A stretch of DNA of 12,101 nucleotides from an uncultured Porphyromonadaceae bacterium (lineage in GTDB: Bacteria > Bacteroidota > Bacteroidia > Bacteroidales > Muribaculaceae). Under the pieces are notes generated by a model. That model was given only the letters and a program-made list of their open reading frames with translations, was not told the origin of the DNA and ran no database searches. Positions within the stretch are counted from its first letter, which is position 1, and each line of letters starts with the position of its first letter. The stretch lies in the NCBI GenBank assembly GCA_905193485.1, contig CAJJOX010000049.1, positions 1-12,101 of the forward strand, read 5' to 3'. Position numbers and translations under genes: made by a program. Of this stretch, positions 7,074 through 12,101 are shown in pieces.

Positions 7074-8267
7074 TCATTTGAGGCGGCCGAGTGCGTCAGC
7101 TATGCGCGCCATGGCCTGCCGGATATTTTCGTCGGATGTGGCATAGCTCAGACGGATATATCCTGGAAGACAGAATGCAGCGCCGTCGACGGTGGCCACG
7201 TGGGCTTCATCGAGAAGATACATCGCGAGGTCGGAAGCATCACGGATCGTGCGGTCGCCATAAGAACGTCCGAAGAATGCACTGACTTCGGGAAAGAGAT
7301 AAAAAGCTCCGTCGGGCACGTTGACCTTGAGGCCCGGAATCTGTCGGGCGAGAGCGACGACGAGATCGCGACGGCGTCGGAAAGCGTCACACATCACGGC
7401 CACACATTCCTGCGGGCCGCTGTAGGCGGCTTCGGCAGCTTTCTGCGCTATCGACGAGGCGCCGGAGGTATATTGTCCCTGAAGCTTGGAGCATGCCTTG
7501 GCAATCTCGACCGGACCGGCCATGAACCCGATGCGCCAGCCTGTCATGGCATAGGCCTTTGACACGCCGTTGACCACTATGACCCGGCCGTCGAGCTCAT
7601 GGAAGGACGCCATGGAGGTGTAGGAACCGGTGTAGTTGATGTGCTGATATATTTCGTCGGAGAGGACGGTGATCTGCGGATAGTCCTTGAGCACGTCGAC
7701 AAGTCCCTGAAGTTCGGCCTTTGTATAGACAGCGCCCGTGGGGTTGGAGGGAGAGCATAGAAGCACCATGCGTGTGCGCGGTGTGATGGCGTCGCGCAGC
7801 TGTGCGGGCGTGATCTTGAAGTTTTGATCAATGGAAGCGGGGACGGTGACTGAAATTCCTTCGGCGAGCTTGACCATCTCGACGTAGCTCACCCAAGCCG
7901 GAGTGGGGATGATCACTTCATCGCCGGGATTGATGACGCTGAGAATCACGTTGCAGAGCGCCTGCTTGGCACCGCCCGACACCACTATCTGCTCGGGGGC
8001 GAAAGACACGCCATTGACGGCCAGGAAATTGTCGGCGATTGCTTTGCGGAGGCTCATGAAGCCGGGCACGGGAGAATAGAACGAGAAATTGTCATCGATG
8101 GCCTTCTTGGCGGCTTCCTTGATATGGTCGGGTGTGTTGAAGTCGGGTTCGCCGACGGAGAGATTAATCACATCAACTCCTTTGGCGCGGAGTTCGGCGC
8201 TGCGCTGCGACATGGCGAGTGTCTGTGACACGGCCAGAGAGCGGTTACGGTTGGAGATCTGAATCAT
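7074..8267 (-). CDS. aspC: Pyridoxal-phosphate aspartate aminotransferase (class I)
   Basis: This 397-residue cytosolic enzyme exchanges amino groups between aspartate and 2-oxoglutarate. Class I fold-type I motifs are clear: LSVGEPDFNTP near 36-46, SPSNPTG with N175, SDEIY with D204 (pyridine nitrogen contact), SKAYAMTGWR with K237 (the Schiff-base lysine), and YIRLSYA with R372 (substrate alpha-carboxylate). The phrase FYSPVPGFMSLRKAIA is typical of the Thermus/Bacteroidota subgroup. Other class I aminotransferases share these motifs, so aspartate specificity is a family inference. I chose the ATG at 8267, 13 codons inside a longer possible start at 8306. The promoter places transcription near 8319, which leaves only about 13 bases before 8306 but about 52 before 8267, and homologues as I recall them begin near this point. 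Length is normal for the family. It is transcribed alone. Confidence 0.93.
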   Translation of the reverse strand: MIQISNRNRSLAVSQTLAMSQRSAELRAKGVDVINLSVGEPDFNTPDHIKEAAKKAIDDNFSFYSPVPGFMSLRKAIADNFLAVNGVSFAPEQIVVSGGAKQALCNVILSVINPGDEVIIPTPAWVSYVEMVKLAEGISVTVPASIDQNFKITPAQLRDAITPRTRMVLLCSPSNPTGAVYTKAELQGLVDVLKDYPQITVLSDEIYQHINYTGSYTSMASFHELDGRVIVVNGVSKAYAMTGWRIGFMAGPVEIAKACSKLQGQYTSGASSIAQKAAEAAYSGPQECVAVMCDAFRRRRDLVVALARQIPGLKVNVPDGAFYLFPEVSAFFGRSYGDRTIRDASDLAMYLLDEAHVATVDGAAFCLPGYIRLSYATSDENIRQAMARIADALGRLK

Positions 8268-8323
8268 AGCGTGTTGTGCTGTTGGAAGCCGACATGAAAG
8301 GTGCATTCGGCGTAATTATGTCG

Positions 8324-8355
8324 CAAAGTTAGCTGATATCCCCGGTATTTGCAAA
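8324..8355 (-). promoter_or_regulatory. Promoter of the aminotransferase gene
   Basis: On the minus strand, TTTG (8355-8352), a 20-base spacer, then TAACTTTG (8331-8324) make a textbook Bacteroidota promoter. The predicted start is near 8319, about 52 bases before the ATG at 8267. Confidence 0.8.
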
Positions 8356-8446
8356 CCGATCTTGTGACAACCCGAAAAGAGCGCCCTGTTTCCACCGGAA
8401 AAAAGGCATCCGGCCAGCGGCTCGGGACGGCAGGATAAAACGACAA

Positions 8447-8474
8447 GAAGGCCGGGCGTTGAGGCCCGACCTTC
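8447..8474 (-). terminator. Intrinsic terminator of rpsA
   Basis: On the minus strand, GAAGGTCGGGC and GCCCGGCCTTC form an 11-bp stem with one T-G wobble and a six-base loop, followed by TTGTCGTTTTAT. It lies 38 bases after the rpsA stop. The T-run is interrupted, so efficiency may be partial. Confidence 0.75.
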
Positions 8475-8511
8475 AGGATATTGGCTACCGGAGGTGTGTC
8501 CGGCGTGAGAA

Positions 8512-10305
8512 TCACTTGTTTTCGGAGAGTTTCTCTTTGAGTGCTGCAAGAGCTTCGAGGTCGCCGAGAGTGGCTTTCTCGATAGGCTGGTTGAGCATGG
8601 GAGTCTCTTCGGCACGCTTGGCGGCGTTGGCAGCGCGTTTGGCTTTGCGGGCCTCGTTGCGTTCGGCTTTCTGCTCGTCTTCGAAGATGCGGCTGTGCGA
8701 GAGGATGATGCGTTTGCTGTCTTTGTTGAATTCGATCACCTTGAAGTTGAGTTTTTCATCAACTTTGGCCTGAGTGCCGTCTTCCTTAACGAGATGTTTC
8801 GGAGTTGCGAAGCCCTCAACGCCGTAGGGAAGGGCGATAACAGCGCCTTTTTCAACCATTTCGATGATTGTGCCCTCGTGGATGGAGCCTGTGGTGAAGA
8901 TGGTTTCGAATACATCCCAGGGGTTTTCTTCGAGCTGTTTGTGACCGAGCGAGAGGCGACGGTTGTCCTTGTCGATTTCGAGCACCTGCACGTCGATGTC
9001 GGCACCGATCTGAGTGAATTCGCTGGGGTGTTTGATTTTCTTTGTCCAGCTGAGGTCGGAGATGTGGATAAGACCGTCGACACCTTCTTCGATTTCAACA
9101 AACACGCCGAAGTTGGTGAAGTTGCGCACTTTTGCAGTGTGTTTCGAGCCAACGGGGTATTTTGTTTCGATGTTTTCCCAGGGATCGTTTTTGAGCTGCT
9201 TGATGCCGAGGCTCATCTTGCGGTCCTCGCGGTCGAGAGTGAGGATGACGGCTTCGATTTCGTCGCCTACCTTCATGAAGTCCTGAGCCGAACGGAGGTG
9301 CTGGCTCCAAGACATTTCGCTGACGTGGATGAGGCCTTCGACACCGGGAGCGATTTCGATGAATGCGCCATAGTCGGCCATAACCACTACGCGGCCTTTG
9401 ACTTTGTCGCCCACCTTGAGGTTGGGATCGAGAGCATCCCAGGGATGAGGCATGAGCTGTTTGAGGCCGAGGGCGATACGTTTCTTCTCGTCGTCGAAGT
9501 CGAGGATAACGACGTTGATCTTCTGGTCGAGTTCGAGGAGTTCCTGAGGATGGCTTACGCGGCCCCAGCTGAGGTCGGTGATGTGGATGAGGCCGTCGAC
9601 ACCGCCGAGGTCGATGAATACGCCGTAGGAGGTGATGTTTTTGACGGTACCTTCGAGCACCTGTCCTTTTTCGAGCTTGGCGATGATTTCGCGTTTCTGC
9701 TGTTCGAGCTCGGCTTCGATGAGCGCTTTATGCGACACAACGACGTTTTTGAATTCCTGATTGATCTTGACAACCTTGAATTCCATGGTCTTTCCAACGT
9801 AAACATCGTAGTCGCGGATGGGGCGTACGTCGATCTGCGATCCGGGGAGGAAAGCCTCGATGCCGAACACGTCGACGATCATGCCGCCTTTTGTGCGGCA
9901 TTTGATGTAGCCCTTGATGATTTCGTCTTTTTCGAGAGCCTCGTTGATGCGGTCCCAAGAGCGGGCGGCACGGGCTTTGCGGTGGGAGAGGATAAGCTGA
10001 CCTTTCTTGTCCTCCTGGTTTTCGATGAACACCTCGACAGTGTCGCCGACTTTGAGGTCGGGATTGTAGCGGAATTCATTCATGGGGATGATGCCGTCGG
10101 ATTTGTAGCCGATGTTAACCACAGCCTCACGTTTGTTGAGAGCGATGATGGTACCTTCGATTACTTCTTTGTCTTTGACGGTGTTGAGCGACTCGTCGTA
10201 AGTTTTTGTAAGCTCTTCACGAGTCTTTTCGCCCTGAGCATCTCCATTCTCATAGGCATCCCAGTCGAAGTCTTCGATGGGGGTGTTTTTTACTTCTTCA
10301 GTCAT
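8512..10305 (-). CDS. rpsA: 30S ribosomal protein S1
   Basis: This 597-residue protein brings mRNA to the 30S subunit. Six S1 (OB-fold) domains can be read at about 46-108, 127-193, 213-283, 298-369, 385-456 and 472-538. Domains 3-5 carry the strongest consensus (for example YGVFIDLGGVDGLIHITDLSW), and domains 3, 4 and 5 are each followed by a KQL...PW linker. Domains 1, 2 and 6 are more divergent, as in other bacterial S1 proteins. An acidic N-terminal lead (EDFDWDAYENG) and a charged Arg/Lys/Ala-rich C-terminal tail (541-597) are additions of the kind seen in Bacteroidota S1. The length is slightly above the 557 residues of E. coli S1. Codon use is strongly biased, as expected of a highly expressed gene, and this leaves a long spurious open frame on the opposite strand. 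The ATG at 10305 has an AU-rich leader without Shine-Dalgarno. The gene has its own promoter and terminator. Confidence 0.97.
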   Translation of the reverse strand: MTEEVKNTPIEDFDWDAYENGDAQGEKTREELTKTYDESLNTVKDKEVIEGTIIALNKREAVVNIGYKSDGIIPMNEFRYNPDLKVGDTVEVFIENQEDKKGQLILSHRKARAARSWDRINEALEKDEIIKGYIKCRTKGGMIVDVFGIEAFLPGSQIDVRPIRDYDVYVGKTMEFKVVKINQEFKNVVVSHKALIEAELEQQKREIIAKLEKGQVLEGTVKNITSYGVFIDLGGVDGLIHITDLSWGRVSHPQELLELDQKINVVILDFDDEKKRIALGLKQLMPHPWDALDPNLKVGDKVKGRVVVMADYGAFIEIAPGVEGLIHVSEMSWSQHLRSAQDFMKVGDEIEAVILTLDREDRKMSLGIKQLKNDPWENIETKYPVGSKHTAKVRNFTNFGVFVEIEEGVDGLIHISDLSWTKKIKHPSEFTQIGADIDVQVLEIDKDNRRLSLGHKQLEENPWDVFETIFTTGSIHEGTIIEMVEKGAVIALPYGVEGFATPKHLVKEDGTQAKVDEKLNFKVIEFNKDSKRIILSHSRIFEDEQKAERNEARKAKRAANAAKRAEETPMLNQPIEKATLGDLEALAALKEKLSENK

Positions 10306-10381
10306 TTAAATAAGTTAATAAATAGGGTTAATTAAAGTGCAAAAGGATGGACAGCACGGCGCAGCCCGACCAAATGCGGTG

Positions 10382-10411
10382 CAAAGGTAGCGATAAATTT
10401 CTATCCGACAA
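10382..10411 (-). promoter_or_regulatory. Promoter of rpsA
   Basis: On the minus strand, TTG (10411-10409), a 19-base spacer, then TACCTTTG (10389-10382) match the Bacteroidota consensus. Transcription is expected near 10377, giving a leader of about 70 bases. Confidence 0.75.
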
Positions 10412-10441
10412 TATTTTTCGGCATATTTATCAATATATTCC

Positions 10442-10497
10442 GCCGGATTTTGCCATTTCGATGGTCAATCGCGGCGCGGCGCGGCAAAATATCCGGC
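10442..10497. repeat. Imperfect inverted repeat with GC-rich loop
   Basis: GCCGGATTTTGCC (10442-10454) pairs with GGCAAAATATCCGGC (10483-10497) through 13 base pairs, with a 2-base bulge in the right arm. The 28-base loop contains a smaller CGAT/ATCG stem (10459-10471) and is followed by three tandem GCGGC units (10471-10485), the last overlapping the right arm. It lies 30 bases upstream of the rpsA -33 box. No T-run follows, so it is unlikely to be an intrinsic terminator. Confidence 0.65.
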
Positions 10498-10551
10498 AGG
10501 CCGACCCCGAATCACCGAAAAATCAATGCCGGATTTATCAAAATTGCGATT

Positions 10552-10564
10552 CCGACATTGTCGG
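10552..10564. repeat. Short perfect palindrome CCGAC-ATT-GTCGG
   Basis: Five-base arms flank a three-base centre, 36 bases upstream of the glycosyltransferase -33 box. It could be a protein-binding site, but a 5+5 match is short enough to occur by chance. Confidence 0.35.
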
Positions 10565-10600
10565 CAGGACCTTGCGACGAAAGAAATGGTGGGCCGAATG

Positions 10601-10631
10601 TTTGAAAATGGGACAAAAATTAGTAATTTTG
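10601..10631 (+). promoter_or_regulatory. Promoter of the glycosyltransferase gene, directly abutting its start
   Basis: TTTG (10601-10604), a 19-base spacer and TAATTTTG (10624-10631) fit the Bacteroidota promoter consensus. The -7 box ends only five bases before the ATG at 10637, so the transcript start should fall at or next to the start codon. Confidence 0.75.
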
Positions 10632-10636
10632 GCGGT

Positions 10637-11836
10637 ATGAAACAGCGCGTAATCATCGTCACGAAGTTTTATTATCGCCGTGGAGGCGACTGCATCTATG
10701 CCCTCAATCTCGAGCGCATGCTTCGTGAGCATGGACATGAAACGGCCGTATTCGCAATGAATTATGGCGAAAACGATGAGTCGGCATGGTCGGGCTACTG
10801 GCCTGAGGAGGTGGGCTTCGACGGGGGGCTCGGCGCCAAGCTGAAGGCCGTAAGGCGCACTCTCGGATTTGGCGATGTGAAAACGCGTTTTGCGCGTCTG
10901 CTTGACGAATTCCGCCCCGATGTCGTGCATCTGAACAACGTCCACTCCTATCTGTCGCCTGTTGTCGCCGGGATGGCACGGCGGCGCGGCATCCGCGTGG
11001 TGTGGACATTGCATGACTATAAACTTTTGTGTCCGGCCTATGCCTGTCTGCGCAACGGGCATCCTTGCGAGCTGTGTTTTGACAGCAAGCTGCCCGTGCT
11101 TCGCACGCGCTGCATGAAAGGATCGGCGGCGGCCAGCGCCATAGCGCTCATGGAGGCGTGGCGATGGAACCGTCGACGGTTGCAGCACGACACCGACCGC
11201 TTCATCTGTCCGAGCGTTTTCATGGCCGAAAAGATGCGTCAGGGACATTTTGCGACCGACAAGATCGAGGCATTGAGCAACTTCATGGCGCCGGAAATGA
11301 TCGAATCATACCGGTCGGTGGATACAACGACCGCACCGCGTGATTATTACTGCTACATAGGGCGTCTTTCGGAAGAAAAGGGCGTGACGACGCTGCTGAA
11401 GGCGGCTTCCAGCCTGCCTTACAAACTGATTGTGACAGGCGACGGCGCGCTGTCGGGAAAGCTCAGGAATGAGTATGGCGGAAACGCCAACATCGTTTTC
11501 ACCGGAAGAGTCGACGCCGGCCGTGTGCGCGATATCGTGTCGGGAGCCCGCATGTCGGTGATGCCAAGCGAGTGTTACGAAAACAATCCGCTCGGCATGA
11601 TCGAGTCGTTCTGCGCCGGAACCCCCGTCGTGGGCGCCGCCATAGGCGGCATACCGGAGCTTGTGAGCGCCGACCGCGGCCTCACTTTCGAAAGCGGCAG
11701 CGTCGAATCACTGAAACAGGCCATAGTCCGTGCCTGGAATCATCCGTGGGACAACGACACTATCAAGAGTCGTGCCCTCGACGAATTCTCACCCGAGCGC
11801 TATTACAGCCGCCTCACCGAAATCTACGGCGGATGA
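10637..11836 (+). CDS. GT4-family glycosyltransferase (GT-B fold)
   Basis: This 399-residue protein transfers a sugar from a nucleotide donor, probably to a polysaccharide or lipid-linked glycan at the inner face of the membrane. The acceptor domain starts with RVIIVTKFYYRRGGDCIYALNLERML, shown here as the first beta strand and the GG loop. DVVHLNNVHSYLSP (95-108) and WTLHDYKLLCP (123-133) follow. The donor domain has IGRLSEEKGV (241-250), VTGDG, and the E-x7-E motif from E315 to E323 (ENNPLGMIE) with SFCAGTPVVG after it. A cluster of five cysteines at 132-159 sits in the acceptor domain. Donor and acceptor are unknown. An in-frame ATG at 10526 would add 37 residues, but that stretch contains the promoter and lacks family features, so I start at 10637. 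No other polysaccharide genes are visible in the window. Confidence 0.88.
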   Translation: MKQRVIIVTKFYYRRGGDCIYALNLERMLREHGHETAVFAMNYGENDESAWSGYWPEEVGFDGGLGAKLKAVRRTLGFGDVKTRFARLLDEFRPDVVHLNNVHSYLSPVVAGMARRRGIRVVWTLHDYKLLCPAYACLRNGHPCELCFDSKLPVLRTRCMKGSAAASAIALMEAWRWNRRRLQHDTDRFICPSVFMAEKMRQGHFATDKIEALSNFMAPEMIESYRSVDTTTAPRDYYCYIGRLSEEKGVTTLLKAASSLPYKLIVTGDGALSGKLRNEYGGNANIVFTGRVDAGRVRDIVSGARMSVMPSECYENNPLGMIESFCAGTPVVGAAIGGIPELVSADRGLTFESGSVESLKQAIVRAWNHPWDNDTIKSRALDEFSPERYYSRLTEIYGG

Positions 11837-11846
11837 ACCGGTTGAC

Positions 11847-11865
11847 TGCCGTGCCGGCATATTTT
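11847..11865 (+). terminator. Possible weak terminator after the glycosyltransferase gene
   Basis: TGCCG-TGC-CGGCA is a five-base-pair GC-rich hairpin followed by TATTTT, 10 bases after the stop codon. The stem and T-run are short, so it may be only a partial terminator. Confidence 0.35.
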
Positions 11866-11951
11866 GCGAGCCACGGGGTGAGCCTGTGTGTTTCTGTTTT
11901 TGCCCTGATGTGAAAATTAATGAAAAAATTCCATATTTCGGGCGTAACGCT

Positions 11952-11959
11952 TAACTTTG
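11952..11959 (+). promoter_or_regulatory. -7 box of the right-edge lipoprotein gene
   Basis: TAACTTTG is a perfect Bacteroidota -7 box, 37 bases before the ATG at 11997. The -33 region is poor (TTCC at 11929-11932, 19 bases upstream). The expected leader is about 30 bases. Confidence 0.6.
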
Positions 11960-11996
11960 CAAATTGAGAAAAAATCGGATCGATTAGCGTCAAACA

Positions 11997-12101
11997 ATGA
12001 ATCGACAATTATTATATATGCGTCTGTTAGTGGTGGCAGTGGTGGCCATAGCAGTCGCCGCATGCGCCAGCATGGGACGGCCCGAAGGGGGGCCGCGCGG
12101 C
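11997..12101 (+). CDS. Lipoprotein, probable Ig-like (Big_5) domain protein, N-terminal fragment
   Basis: Thirty-five codons are visible before the right edge. The sequence is a lipoprotein signal: a short MNRQ lead, a Val/Ala-rich hydrophobic core, and the lipobox VAAC with C23 as the lipidated residue. The mature part begins CASMGRPEGGPRG. In Bacteroidota, lipoproteins opening with 'CAS.G.P.GGP' followed by a DETPP-like stretch commonly carry an N-terminal SbsA-type Ig-like domain and larger unknown regions, and this is why I propose that family. The domain itself is beyond the window, so the call rests on the N-terminus. A second in-frame ATG at 12018 would give a shorter signal peptide and is an alternative start. 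The gene has its own -7 box and is in the same direction as the glycosyltransferase, separated by 160 bases. No functional link between the two is evident. Confidence 0.65.
   Translation, partial: MNRQLLYMRLLVVAVVAIAVAACASMGRPEGGPRG

Larger units (their letters stand above)
10306..10636. other. Divergent intergenic region between rpsA and the glycosyltransferase gene
   Basis: This 331-bp gap holds no convincing gene. From left to right it contains the AU-rich rpsA leader (10306 to about 10377), the rpsA promoter (10382-10411), an imperfect inverted repeat with a GC-rich loop (10442-10497), a second copy of GCCGGATTT (10528-10536), a short perfect hairpin (10552-10564), and the glycosyltransferase promoter (10601-10631). 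An open frame from 10347 to 10640 on the plus strand crosses these sites and shows no recognisable protein features, so I do not call it. Confidence 0.7.

Noticed and set aside
8268..8306. Longer start (ATG at 8306) for the aminotransferase
   Set aside because: The predicted transcript begins only about 13 bases upstream, and the added 13 residues have no family resemblance.
8695..10335. A 546-codon open frame on the plus strand, antisense to rpsA
   Set aside because: It mirrors almost the whole S1 gene. Its composition (Phe/Asp/Glu/Val-rich repeats) is what the strongly biased codons of a repeated S1 gene give in reverse, and it has no independent start signal. The sense strand clearly encodes six S1 domains.
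10526..10636. Upstream ATG extending the glycosyltransferase by 37 residues
   Set aside because: The extension contains the TTTG/TAATTTTG promoter and lacks family resemblance. The GT-B fold begins right at 10637.
10347..10640. A 97-codon open frame between rpsA and the glycosyltransferase gene
   Set aside because: It crosses the rpsA promoter, the inverted repeat and the glycosyltransferase promoter. No protein features were recognised.
1..12101. Mobile element, CRISPR array, tRNA/rRNA gene, or defence system
   Set aside because: No transposase, integrase, spaced direct repeats, cloverleaf or rRNA-like segment was seen. The intergenic gaps are short and accounted for.

Overview
This 12.1 kb window looks like an ordinary chromosomal housekeeping segment from a Bacteroidota member, most likely order Bacteroidales. 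Three things support this. The genes are preceded by -7 boxes of the Bacteroidota form TAnnTTTG (TAACTTTG, TACCTTTG, TAATTTTG), two of them with a TTTG box 19-20 bases upstream. Starts lack a clear Shine-Dalgarno and tend to have A- or AU-rich leaders. The proteins are characteristic of the group: a 597-residue S1, a two-subdomain-size RlmL with a long basic tail, a >1,100-residue AsmA-like protein, and a lipoprotein with the CASMGRPEGGP-type N-terminus. GC content is moderately high for the order, so a Muribaculaceae-like gut lineage is possible, but this is a guess.

Layout. Positions 1-5310 form a minus-strand cluster. In transcription order it holds an M15/DUF5715-like lipoprotein, a very large AsmA-family envelope protein, a HAD phosphatase/phosphomutase overlapping AsmA by an ATGA junction, and the N-terminus of a probable 3-dehydroquinate synthase running off the left edge. 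A divergent promoter region (5311-5457) separates it from a plus-strand 23S rRNA methyltransferase (rlmL-like, 5458-6990). That gene converges on an aspartate aminotransferase (7074-8267, minus), with a strong bidirectional terminator between them. Next is rpsA (8512-10305, minus) with its own terminator and promoter. A 331-bp divergent intergenic region rich in inverted repeats separates rpsA from a plus-strand GT4 glycosyltransferase (10637-11836). The right edge holds the start of an exported lipoprotein, probably of the Bacteroidota Ig-like (Big_5) family.

Functionally the genes fall into envelope biogenesis (M15-like lipoprotein, AsmA, glycosyltransferase, terminal lipoprotein), translation (RlmL, S1) and amino-acid/aromatic metabolism (aminotransferase, AroB-like). 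I saw no mobile element, CRISPR, tRNA, rRNA, phage or defence system, and no clear new multi-gene system. The most interesting details are a glycosyltransferase whose promoter sits so close to its ATG that its mRNA may be leaderless, an A-rich poly-lysine tail that seems to double as the initiation region of the next gene, an M15-like protein without the usual catalytic E-x-W-H, and a compact inverted repeat upstream of rpsA.
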